Shown piece after piece: positions 38,666-48,965 of a stretch of DNA of 64,000 bases. The position numbers and the translations under genes are program-made. Source of the DNA: Cristatella mucedo (lineage: Eukaryota; Bryozoa; Phylactolaemata; Cristatellidae); NCBI GenBank assembly GCA_009760855.2, contig WPIO01000053.1, forward strand, positions 1,937,501 to 2,001,500, in the 5' to 3' direction. Each line of letters opens with the position of its first letter. Position 1 is the first letter of the stretch. The notes beneath the pieces are model-generated. The model did not search any database and was not told the origin of the DNA. It saw only the letters and a list, made by a program, of their open reading frames with translations.

Positions 38666-38879
38666 TCCTGCCTGCCACAGGCGGAATGCGTCACGCCAAT
38701 GGCGAGCCCGGCCTGCTAAGTAGTGTCAAGGGCGAGCCATCATGCCGTGGCTTAGCACTGACACACTATTAGACCAAACATGCTAGGCTTACTTAACTGG
38801 CTGTGCTACTACAACGCAGCAGTTATGTCTGGCCACTTGGCTGGTGTCCAAAAGAGAATACTGTCCAGAAATGAGAATG

Positions 38880-40428
38880 CCATTTTTGTAAACTGTGATA
38901 AGATAACCACAGCTTGAACTTGAGATGAGTTCATGCTGCAAGTTAAGATTTCCTCGTCATTACCTTTTTTGGAACAGTAGAGGGCACCAACTTATTCTTT
39001 TCGAGATCAGTTCTGATGTAAGATGAACTGAAGAAAGTCTTAGCCGTCACTATCAAACGTGACTCCGCAACAAGGTGCAGTGCAAGAGTGGAGGATGCAA
39101 AAATGAAGCTCTGAAAGCTATCACTGATGGACTGAACAGCATTGTAGGTCTCTTGGAGCAACTTTTGAGGACACACACGGAACAGTTGAAACAAGAGGGG
39201 AAGCTGGCAGTCTCCTACATTGTATTTTGAACCTTTTGACTCTGATGCCATTTTGGTATAGCATCCTAAAGAAGATTGACCACAATCAAAAAGACTGCAG
39301 GATCCAAAGATGAACTTCAAAAACGCCTGTTGGGACCGTCACTCTCTTGAGATTGAGTTGTCAAGACTTCGAGAAGACCTGTTCCAAGAATTACTACTAG
39401 ATGCCAAAAGAAATTGTGAATTGTGTGGACAAACGGAGAATCTGCCGAAGGACGCAGATGCCTGGAGAACCCTCTCGAGATCTAGGTCTCACTGCAGAGG
39501 AAAAGATTTCAAGAATCACGAAGGACATTATATCCGACAAGATATTACAGCTAGTTTTTTCTGGTTCACAGACCTTGATGTCAAATTTTGTTTAATGTTG
39601 GGAGTTGGGAGTCTTTTTAAGACACTTGAATAGAGCAAAATCCGCCGGCGATGTCTAGATCTTGGAGGCTTCTATTTTTCAGACGTTGATGGAACAGAGC
39701 GGTACAACGAAATATTTTGCTATGAAATGCTTCTTACCACGCGTCACGACTCGGCACTAAAGACACCACTCGAACTCATATATTTCACTGTCAGTTATGG
39801 AGATGTTTTTCCTAATTTGTGAGTTGCCTTGTGAGTTCTTCTCAGCATAGCTGCACGAGTTCCCAGTTGTAAACTTTTACTTAGCAAGCTGAAGATAGCG
39901 TTGTCTTATCGCAGAGCCTCACTTGGGTACGATCGACTTACCGTTTTTGCTTTGAGAAGCATAGAGAGAAAACACTAGAAAACATTGATTTTCAAACTGT
40001 GATAGACCAGTTTATTTTGTCCAAGGCCAGAAACATTTACCTCAAGTTAAAGCTGTAATAGATACCTTGTACCTGTAATACAGTTAATAAAACTTCCTCG
40101 ACCGGATAGGCCTGCTAGCGTGTGTTGTTTGCCTTTCTTCTGTTGTGGAGCTATTTTGCTGCAATTTTCGACAAGGGGAGGGGGTGCCAATTGCAGCTTT
40201 GTCCCCGGGCGCCGAGAGGCCTCGCTACGCCTCTGCACATCCTTCGCCTCATATTCAAAGTCTTTTCTTTGCAATCCTAATTCTAATACAGCCAAATAGT
40301 TTGTGCTACTTTGACTTCCGCTCCCCTGTGCATGCAGTCTGAAGCTAGATCTATAGACCACACCGCGCATTGATACGATCGCTTCCATCTAATTCCAGCG
40401 AGACCTTCGAGGGGTGCGTAAACAGACG
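38880..40428. other. AT-rich unassigned segment
   Basis: Noticeably more AT-rich than its surroundings. Two moderately long frames (38943-39320 minus; 39310-39633 plus) are not recognisable as any family. None of the LINE/SINE families of the window is present. It could be an old transposon or retrocopy. I assign no function. Confidence 0.4.
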
Positions 40429-40777
40429 TACCGTATTTTACCGTTTATAAACCCCTCTTTTTTGCTAAATTTTGGATCAGATAATGGAGAGGTGGGCTCA
40501 TCGTAAATACGGGAGGTTAACGTTTTACCTTCAATATTTCGTTAAACAACGTACGGATTTTGAATGCCACACAGCAAAGATTAACTGGCCACCAAAATGT
40601 GTTCAATCGACTTGTTTATCAACAAAAATTTGACAATCCGCAGACTCGAAAAACCCTCACGATGGAGGACGAAGATGATGGTGTCGTTGAGATCGATGAC
40701 TGCACAAATGACAACCTGGATGGCGGAACCAAGAGATCCGGCAAAAAAACGACGGACGCTCCAAAACGACGACGGAG

Positions 40778-42420
40778 GTGGCCACAAAGACGACGGACGT
40801 CACTACGAGAGCCGCCACCACATTGGCAGAGGACGTGACGACGGTGGAGGAGGCGACGACGTCGGCAGCGACAGCGGCGGCCACGATGACCAGGATCAAG
40901 TTGGAACCCGCAAAAACCGGAAATCGGAGTAGACAAGCCTATTTTGCAGGCTTCAAGTTAAAAGTACTTCAGAATGCAAAGGACACTGGCAATCATGCAG
41001 CAGAGAGAATGTTTGAACCTGTACCAGACCGCCGAACAATCAGAAGATGGAGAATGAAAGAAGAGGCTCTGAAAGAAATTTCCGAGGCATAAAAGGTACG
41101 TCGAGGAAAATCTGCACAAAATGGCAAGAGGTGGAGAATGATTTTAAAACTTGAGTAGCTGAACTATAAGAAAATGGAATAGCGGTGTCAACCAAGGTGA
41201 TCCTGTGGGAAGCCAAGAAGATTGCTTTGGAGAGAAGAGCTGCGAACTTTACATGAATTGTAAAGTGGTGCTATCATTTTATGAAATTTCTGGGCCTGGC
41301 CATGAGAACACGGACTAAATTGGTGCGCAAGTGCCATAACAATATGAAGGAAAGCACTTTAACTTCCACAAGTTTACAATTCAGCTTCGTACCGAACACA
41401 ACCTTGAGATGTTCGAGATCTATCATATGATGAGGCACCTGTAGCATGGTAAACCCTCAGCAATAGAGCTGTTAATGATTAAGGAGCCAAGACAGTATCG
41501 ATGAAAACTATGTGAAACAAAACAAGCCGATACTTCGTAGTGTTGGCATGTGCAGCAGATGGCACAAAACTTAAGCCGGTGGTCATTTCCCGACCAAACT
41601 CGCTGCCAAATGAACAGATTATAATAATTAATAATAATAATAATTCACTTGATAAAGCACCCTCAGAGAACTTAATCTCTCTCTAGGCGCTTTACATTTG
41701 CTGTAAAGTGAAATGCAATTGAATGGTAAGTTAAATCATGCTTGAAAAACAAACGAAATGAATAATATGGTTAGGAGTGACATGCACAGGGTCAGCATGC
41801 AAATGTGGTTAGTGGCAGAATGCACAGTGTCAGCACGCATAAGCACATCAAGGACGAATCACAGGGACCCACTAAATGCTGTCCTAAATAGGTGTTTTTT
41901 TAGGTTCCTTTTAAATGTGGTCAGGTCAGGGGATGTTCTGACGCAGGTCGGGAGGGAGCTCCAGGCTGTAGGAGCATATGAACTAAATGCACGGTCTCCA
42001 GAAAATTTAAGGTTTGTACGGGGTATTTGTAGACTGTTGGATTCCGAAAAGCGGGTGGTACGATGCTTGGCCTGATGGGGTAGTATATCTGACAGATAGG
42101 CTGGAGCCATATTCCAAGCTATTACGAAAAAGCTTGGATAAACATCAAGGGAATGGCCAATACAGTTTTTCACTGATTTTTTGCTGCCGACCGAAAGATA
42201 TTTTGAAAAACTGGCCTTGCTCGTCTTTCATTCGTTCTGGGGACATTTAAATGACGAAGACAAGAAAGTGGAAGCTGAAATGAAAAATAAGCTGGCAGTT
42301 ATTCCTATTCCGGGTGGTCTGACTAGTCAGTTGCAGCCTTTGGATGCAAGCATCACTAAATCACTAAAATCCCTATCACTAAATAAATCCCTAAATAAAT
42401 AAAAAAAAAAAGTGGCCTTA
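40778..42420 (+). pseudogene. Pogo/Tigger-like DDE transposase pseudogene
   Basis: 40778-41092 encodes an N-terminal Thr/Ala-rich lead and then a CENP-B-type HTH (FKLKVLQNAKDTGNHAAERM, then RTIRRWRMKEEAL). After a stop at 41090-41092, scattered frames keep family motifs: WCYHFMKFLGL near 41270, and LACAADGTKLKPVVI near 41555. Beyond the nested LINE (41627-42112) come LLVFHSFWGHL and GGLTSQLQPLDASI (42214-42355). In the family the second catalytic Asp sits in the motif 'vwDsf'; here that position is His, so catalysis would be lost independently of the frameshifts. The role in a live element would be cut-and-paste transposition at TA sites. Confidence 0.78.
41627..42112 (-). mobile_element. LINE family A inserted in the pogo-like transposase
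   Basis: (AAT)n at 41627-41652, terminus 'agcaccctcagagaacttaa', 3' UTR, and C-terminal RT coding (minus: AFSSYAPTAWSSLPTCVRTS) up to about 42112. The transposase reading resumes directly after it. Confidence 0.85.
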
Positions 42421-42887
42421 CGAGAAAATTTGACCAGATGGATAATGGGCCAATCGGGTGACAACTTGTCACCAGCAGGAAAGATCAAGAAGCCATTAAT
42501 TGATCAGGTCTGTGAGTGAGTGATGGAGACCTGGAACAGCGCAAAGCCAGAGACTATACTCAGAACTTTAAGAAGCGTGGCACTTCAAATGAAATGGACG
42601 CAATGGAAGATGACGCAGTCTGTGAAGAGAGTGACGATAACAATTACGATAACGAAGTTTCCACCAAATTTCATTCCTACGATATGAACGGGGAAGATGA
42701 AGGGGGTATCACCACCGTCCTGATGCAGAGGACAGTGAGAGCGGCATAAGGGATTCTTATTAGTCTAGCCATTCTTCAGTTTGCTCAGTCATTGGATAAA
42801 AAAAATCTTCCCAACTATTTGGGGCGCTTATTCGGGCGGTGGTGGCGGAGGCCGGGGGGCGGGGCTTATACCGATAAAATATACGGA

Positions 42888-43659
42888 ATTTCCTCCTGCA
42901 TCTCCTCCTCCATTCCTTTAGCGACACGCCATTTCACCAATCATTAATTGAATTCCGCGCTCCCTGCGCGATCACGCTTGCTCTCTGCCGAGCGCACTGC
43001 GGTAAATCCTGGCACGCTCCTCGAAACCACGACGTCGGTACCCGGCAGGGCGCCAATCCGCTGCGGCCCCCGGTGACGTCACAATGAGATTATTCCCGGT
43101 GAGATTATTATATACTTCCGTTGCGCCGGCTTCTTTCATAGCTGCTCGGAAGTGGCCGCACAGCGGAGCTCCATAGCGAAGCGGGGATCAGCTGCAAAAC
43201 CTTTCATAGACACGGACAAGACGCGCCACTTCGACCACTCTCGCGCCACTTCGACCGGGAGCAGCAGCAGCCAAAGCTTGACCCATGAACTCGGCCGGCC
43301 AGTTCAAGACCGGCGATTGGAACTTTAAGTACGCGTCCCGACGTGTGCCCCGACTTGCACCGCGCTCCGCTAGCAACCTCTGGCGCGTCCTCTTGCGCGT
43401 CGCTCGGCTCGCGCGGCGCTTCGCTCGAGCGCACGCTGCCGCGCGAAGTTCAATGGCTCGGTTTGCTGCTCACGCACGCGGCTCACGCACGAGGCTCACG
43501 CCGCGCTCGAGTGCGCAGGCGCGCGCGAGCGCGATCTCCTCTTCACGCCGCCGGCGGGGGCGAAAGGCTAGCGAAGGCCGCGATACATGCCGCTCGCGGC
43601 TTCCTAATTGGCTGGTCTCGATGTCTCCACGCTGACCGCCATCGGAATCCCATTAATTC
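42888..43659. other. CpG-rich block, no gene recognised
   Basis: GC-rich, with overlapping open frames on both strands (43188-43717). No domain is recognised. It could be a promoter region. Confidence 0.4.
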
Positions 43660-43808
43660 CTGTTTGCTTGAACTATGCCTTACACTGCGCCTGCTGCTTG
43701 CAGATGCTACCACCTAACATTTGGTAACGCTTTATATGCAGTATCTGCAAAGCGCCTAGAGAGTTCTCCGAGGGCGCTATACAATTGTATTATTATTATT
43801 ATTACTAT
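43660..43808 (+). mobile_element. LINE family A 3' terminus, diverged
   Basis: 'gcttgcagatgctaccacct', then 'aaagcgcctagagagttctc', 'cgagggcgctatacaattg' and (ATT)n. Confidence 0.65.
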
Positions 43809-43824
43809 TTTACAGCAACGTCAG

Positions 43825-44315
43825 ATCTGCTATGGGCACAGTGCTCATAGCAGACTGTTCAACTTGGTAGCCAGCGTGTGTTAGTATTTTTCGTTCTATA
43901 AACACGCTTTAGTTGTCTTTCTAGCTTAGGGTTTAGGATCTTTGGCTTAGTATTTAATGGTTGTTGCGCTTTGAGATGTATTATGTATTATTATTAGTAT
44001 TTAATGGTTTTACGTCTAATGGTCGACTGTTAGGATTAAGCTCTTCAACGCGGTCGCCAGCGCATATTTATATTTACATAAAATAAGCATGTTTTAAACT
44101 CTATAAACACAAAAACTCGAACCCAAAGAATACAAAACCTAACCAGCAAACCATAAGCCTTAAATCCCAAAACGTACAATCATTTAATACTAAGCCCAAA
44201 ATCCTAAACCGTAAGCTAAAGACAATTAAAAGCGTGTTTATTTGACGTAAATATAAGCACACGATAGCGAGACCTTGCTGAACAGCATACTACGAATACA
44301 GTGCCCATAGCAGAT
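43825..44315. mobile_element. 491-bp foldback (MITE-like) element
   Basis: The ends are atctgctatgggcac and its exact reverse complement (43825-43839, 44301-44315), flanked by CAG on both sides (43822-43824, 44316-44318), a probable 3-bp target duplication. Inverted similarity continues about 160 bp inward: 'aaacacgcttta.ttgtcttt', 'gcttagggtttaggat', 'ggcttagtatttaatg' against the complement of 44140-44300. The left end also contains a second, inner inverted copy of the terminal motif (43838-43852). No coding capacity. A 3-bp duplication would fit PIF/Harbinger-like elements, but that is inference. Confidence 0.75.
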
Positions 44316-44324
44316 CAGCCAAAG

Positions 44325-44510
44325 TGAGCGGCGGCGGCACACTGGGTAAGGCGATTGCGTTTGACGACCTCGGTCCCGAGGTCACGAGTTTTAATCTTGC
44401 AGCGGGCGATCCGTAATTGCCGCTGCAAGCGGTGTTGATAGTCGTAAAATCTCTTCGTTCGCTAAGTAAAAGAGGCTGTCAAATCAGCTAGTATTTATTT
44501 TATTATTAAA
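44325..44510 (+). mobile_element. SINE family 1, diverged
   Basis: Head 'gggtaaggcgattgcgtttg', box-B-like 'gagttttaatcttgc' (degraded), body 'ggtgttgatagtcgtaaaat' and end 'aatcagctagtatttatttt'. Confidence 0.75.
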
Positions 44511-44666
44511 CAGACGACTCCATATTAGCTGAGCGGCCAAAAGTGATGCACGCACCCTTTTCGGTGAGGAGCCATTAATTAACTTGGCTGCCGTTTCGGG
44601 TAAGGGGCTGTGGCTCCGAGTGGTTTCATAACTTCGACAGCGCTTACGGTGCGCTTTTTATTTGCT

Positions 44667-44702
<36 letters not shown>

Positions 44703-45826
44703 TCCATGAGCTTTCTAACGCAGCATTGCAGCGTCTCCTTAAAAAGCAGGCATCAGCCCTACCTGTCCTGGAAACATTACAAATATTCTGAAAAATAGCT
44801 GTTATATTAGAAGAATATTGACAGAAAAAAAGATGCCCGAAATTAAATCAGCAAGCGGCACATTAAAAAGAGCACGGGCGGCATGGACAGGCCGTTTCAT
44901 GCTATCGACGCTGAGTTTTCTAAGACTGTACAATCAGCAATCCTAAGTAATCTCCGGCTCCTCGACGTCGTGCTCTGGATTACCGCGTAGCACTTCGAGA
45001 AGAGTAACTTGTATAGGTAAAAAAGACTTTCACATTTATTCCATGAGAATGTCTGAGAAATAGCCGAATGCAAATTTCAATAACCCGTAGATTCCTATTT
45101 GAGAAAACTTGTCACCTATACCAGCCTCAAAAAAGCGATTGACCACGAAGTTTGTGTGCTTAGAGCTCTCTAATTGTGTATACAATTAATTTTTATAAAA
45201 TAAATAAATGAATTATTATTCTACGTCTTTTATTAGACTTCAGAAGTTTTTCGGGTTCTTGTCAAAAATACACCTGTTGAATGAGGTAGCATGGTGTCTT
45301 GCTAGCGTGGTTTTTATTCGGGCTTGGAAGCAAGCACTCGATGCGACCGTGACGCCATTTTGAAAATTAAAGTAGCTAGTTTTATAATGTATCTCTCTAG
45401 AAAAATGCCTGCCCACCACATTGCTGTCCACACACCATTCGCTTACCACGTCGGTACATATTGCCCGGCACGCTGCAAGTACTTTAAATGAAAAAACTAC
45501 GTTTCAGACGATCGGCCAAGCGAAGCCGTGGCAGCAAAATACCACAGGCAACGAAGGATTAAAAGGTTTCGCATTTCAGGAATACTAAGCTCCTTACTAT
45601 TTCAGCTTTAAATTTTAAATTATAAAAAATCACGTACCTGTAATAATGTGAAACCTTTAGTCGTCTCTTCTCAGGTGAGCGTGTAGCGAGCAGACGGCAC
45701 GTCATCAGCTTCTGCCAAAGTCTAGGGATCCGATCGCTATACCTAGAGTGGCAGCGTACCCACCGAAGCGAAATATACCGCCAGTACCTATTGCATATAC
45801 CCATTGAACTTGGGCTTATTATATAT

Positions 45827-45857
<31 letters not shown>

Positions 45858-46429
45858 TCTACGTACTTTTCTCTTGTTTATTCCGGATCCACGGTTATCT
45901 AGAGGTTTGCACTTTCTCACTTGAGGTAAATTCTCGACTTTTAGGCTTTTTCCAGTGAAATTTAATTTTAACTAGGAGACTGCATTTTGCAGTATGCAGT
46001 ATGCGCACGGGGTTTCTTCCCATTGGTCAGCGGCTGATAGCGGATCAGCTCTGATATCCGTTTATGGTAAATTCGACGCTGTACATTCAAAATCGTAGAG
46101 GTTGATGGTGCAATACTTTTTTGCATTGTGCTTGCCCTGCCTCTTAAATATTCATAATAAAAATCAACATCAGGAATTGATCCGGTTGGCCCATTCACAT
46201 TTGCGGTGTCTTCAACGACAAGTTTGGCTGCCGTTTGTCTGCCCTAGGCCAGGCAAGGCTTAGGTGAGACCGTTAATAACTATGATATTACATTTATTTA
46301 ACTGACTCAGAACTTAATGCCCAAGATGTCTTGTTGTTTGCTTTTGAATTCTTACCTACGTAGATCCTTGCTTGCTAGTGAATGCTTGTGCAAAAACATG
46401 TCATTAAGTCTACATTATTGGTCTCTTGC
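44511..46429. other. No gene recognised; AT-rich
   Basis: It contains a (GA)n run at 44668-44698 and an AT run at 45830-45857. No exon, RNA or repeat family is recognised. Confidence 0.4.
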
Positions 46430-46495
46430 AGTTAGTTGTAAAGCACATAGACGGAGTTTTAGTTCTCTTAGAGCGCTATAAAAATAACTTGTTAT
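46430..46495 (+). mobile_element. LINE A / SINE 2 type terminus, isolated
   Basis: 'ttgtaaagcacatagacgga', 'gttttagttctcttagagcg', 'ctataaaaataa'. Only the terminal hairpin region remains. Confidence 0.5.
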
Positions 46496-46617
46496 GACTA
46501 GTACGTTCTCTTTCCTTCCTAGCCTAATTGAACTGTCACTAAATTTGTATCTAAGACTAAAATGACCATCAGTCCTCTCTATCCTATCCTAACAGTTTCT
46601 CGTATTAGGGGCATGCA

Positions 46618-46785
46618 AAAATCTTAGTTGATTAAATAGCTTGTATAGCGGGAGAAGACCCCTATGGGCTATCACCGCCACTTGCAGCAGCTGACATACA
46701 GAATCACCGACTGCAGGATTCGAACCCGCTACCACGGTCACTAAGAACGAATACCTTACCTCTCGGGCTATCACTGCCCAGTAAA
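46618..46785 (-). mobile_element. SINE family 1
   Basis: Tail 'agttgattaaatagcttgta', body 'gctatcaccgccacttgcag', box-B complement 'caggattcgaacccg', and box-A complement 'accttacctctcgggctatc'. Confidence 0.75.
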
Positions 46786-46795
46786 AAGAAGCCAC

Positions 46796-46865
46796 CGCTG
46801 GCGACCGAACCCAAGACCACAATTTGCAGGGCTGGTTCTCTACCACTGAGCTATAGAGGCATGAA
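46796..46865 (-). mobile_element. tRNA-like sequence (Cys-type), probably pseudogene or SINE head
   Basis: The minus strand reads gcctctatagctcagtggta then gag, ending gggttcggtcgcc. Box A (TAGCTCAGTGGTAGAG) and box B (GGGTTCGGTC) are good pol III motifs. GCA occurs where an anticodon would be. The anticodon stem pairs only partly and the loop is too long, so a functional tRNA-Cys is unlikely. It directly abuts the SINE 1 copy. Confidence 0.5.
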
Positions 46866-47084
46866 TCCGTTACCAACTACTATGCGTAAATAGTACATAG
46901 TATATCGTATCTTTACTGATTAAAGCAAGAAAATTTGTCACGCGGCAAGATGGCCCACTCGCGTCTAGTGGCAAAATGGAGCCCTTCAGTCAAGCAGCAA
47001 GTTGCTGCAGCGTTGTTGAACTGCTATGACTCAGCGAAGCGCAGTTCGCAGGCTGCAGTGAGCTGCTCGTAGTACAGCATATAG

Positions 47085-47225
47085 TATATAAATATAACTT
47101 ATTTGTATAGCGGGCAAAGAGAACTTAATCTCTGTCCAGTCGCGTAACGTATGCTGCATGGCTCGAACCCACGACCTCGGTCGAAGACAAGCGCCTTAAC
47201 TGCCTGGGCCACAACCCAGGGCTGC
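47085..47225 (-). mobile_element. SINE family 2
   Basis: Tail complement 'aacttatttgtatagcgggc', 'aaagagaacttaatctctgt', box-B complement 'ggctcgaacccacgacctcg', and box-A complement 'gcgccttaactgcctgggcc'. Confidence 0.75.
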
Positions 47226-48790
47226 CATATTGTAAACCTGTAATTCTTGAAGCTGTCAGCCCCAGCTCAAGAGATCGGCTCCGGACTGGTGGCCTAGAGC
47301 TGAAAGTGAAGCTTAGCGTTGAAGAGACTATTTTTAGTATGTTTTGGTCCCCATTGGAGACTGAAATAATAATAATAATGCACTCGAAGCGGCGTGCCCA
47401 AGACGAGACGCCTGACATTAGTAGCGTACGTTTTAGGGATTTCGGCGCGGCTGACCCACCCGCGGCGATTGAAGTTGACCTCCGTTAAGGCAGCGAAATA
47501 AATGTAGGCCTTTTCCTTTTGTTTGGGAGGATATCTGCGCGGCGACACTCGGTGCGACAAGGAAGACGAAAACTTTAGTGAGCTTTAGCTGCTTCGATCA
47601 CCGGAGAGTCAGCCGCGCCGACATCCCTAAAAACTTAAAGGCTGGCAGCAGCACCTCTCCGGTAGCCAGGTGGACGTCCACCAGCGGGGACGGGCTGCGA
47701 ACTTCCTAGGGTTGGGGGGCTACAGCGAGCGCTACGAGCGTGCGGGACTCGAGCGGCTGCAGCAGCCCAGCACCCCGTCCCCTCCCCGCTCCCCTGCAGC
47801 CGGATATAGAGGAGTCTAACCCTCTCCTTAGCCCTCATTTCCGTGCGCCATCGATTGTCGTGCTCCGGTCTCTTCCACCCGAACAAGATTTTACTGGCGC
47901 GAGACGGCGTTTTTTTTCCAAAATGTGCCCCGCAGCGAAAGTGTGCCCGGATTTCCGGTAATTTCGCGGCGGCGCTCCAATGCTGAATATTCGGTTTGCG
48001 TGCGCTACGCGACTGCGCTGTTGCCCAAACCTCGCTGCTCCACTACCTCCGCAGGTGGCGGCGATTCTGCTGCCTGCGACATTGCTTGCCCGAATGGATT
48101 TATAAGTTATAGTGGGCCAAGCTACTCCGTCGCTAACCTTGGGCCTAAATCATTTAGAGGAATAAATTTTGGAGGGGACAACGCGCATGCTAATGAGCAC
48201 GCTTCGCGCATCAATCGCGAGCCGCATGTCACACGCCGCGGCTCGCTCTGGCGGCAGCCACCACAATCCCGCCCAATATCAGTACAGCGAGCGTGTACTT
48301 CCGGTCTCAACAAGCCGCGATTGGTCGGCCTCGAATACGATTCGTTCAAACGCGGTGCCGCGCGGTCGATTATCTTCGGCCGTCAAATGGATGCGGAGTA
48401 AGCACGAGGTCGTTCTATCGCGTGCCCCGACTGAGAAAATAGGTATGCAGGGCTTGTGTTTATCGCAAAAGAAGTCATCTGGACTCTTCGTAGAGCGTGC
48501 TTGCCGCCCGCCCGCCCTCCCGCACTACCCGTTCGCTCAGCGCTGCCATCCGCCAGTACGCGCCTAACCGTTCCGACTAGCTGTGACCGCTTTGCGTAGC
48601 TAACAAGTAATATGGGAAAAAGGATCGCCTCCGTTTTTCAGCCTGGCATCGCAACGCCGGCGGCGTGTTTGCTGCCCCCCCCCCCGCCGACCAGTTCATT
48701 TGACGCCCACCCTGGCCGTTTGTTTGTGCGCCTTGGCGGCATCGTGACCTTCTTCGTAAGCTAAGCGGGAAGCCTTCGCTTCACTTTCAG
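47226..48790 (+). promoter_or_regulatory. CpG-rich 5' region of the kinesin gene
   Basis: A CpG-rich flank preceding the kinesin start codon. The ATG at 48792 sits one base after 'tttcag', a good 3' splice site. The start codon is therefore probably at the head of an internal exon, with a non-coding first exon somewhere in this block. A run of C (48676-48688) and a T run (47909-47917) occur. I cannot place the transcription start. An (AAT)n patch at 47365-47380 is unassigned. Confidence 0.4.
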
Positions 48791-48965
48791 AATGAACTTT
48801 GACGATATTAGAAAACGGCTTGACTACGAGGGCGCCGAGGACCAGACGTCGACGGCGAGCGACGCGCCATCCGAAGCTGGCGGCGGCTCGCAGACCGAGG
48901 CCATAGCTGTGTACCTTCGCCTGCGGCCGTTCACTGCCGATGACGTAGCCAAAGGCAACAAAAAG
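48791..48965 (+). CDS. KIF20A: KIF20-like exon 1 (start codon exon)
   Basis: ATG at 48792; 58 codons (MNFDDIRKRLDYEG to NKK). Ends in phase 0 at AAG|GTAAG. It contains AVYLRLRPF, the first beta strand of the motor. A splice acceptor ends at 48790. Confidence 0.9.

Larger units (their letters stand above)
40430..42887 (+). mobile_element. CENP-B/pogo (Tigger)-like DNA transposon, dead, with nested LINE
   Basis: The ends form imperfect inverted repeats: ccgtattttaccgtttataa at 40431-40450 and the reverse complement of ccgtatattttatcggtata at 42867-42886. A TA precedes the left end, as expected for TA-targeting Tc1/mariner/pogo elements. Inside is a broken DDE_1-type transposase: an N-terminal helix-turn-helix (40930-41090), a central part with an in-frame stop (about 41490-41620), and a C-terminal part after the LINE insertion (42150-42420). 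It is a single degraded copy. Confidence 0.8.
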
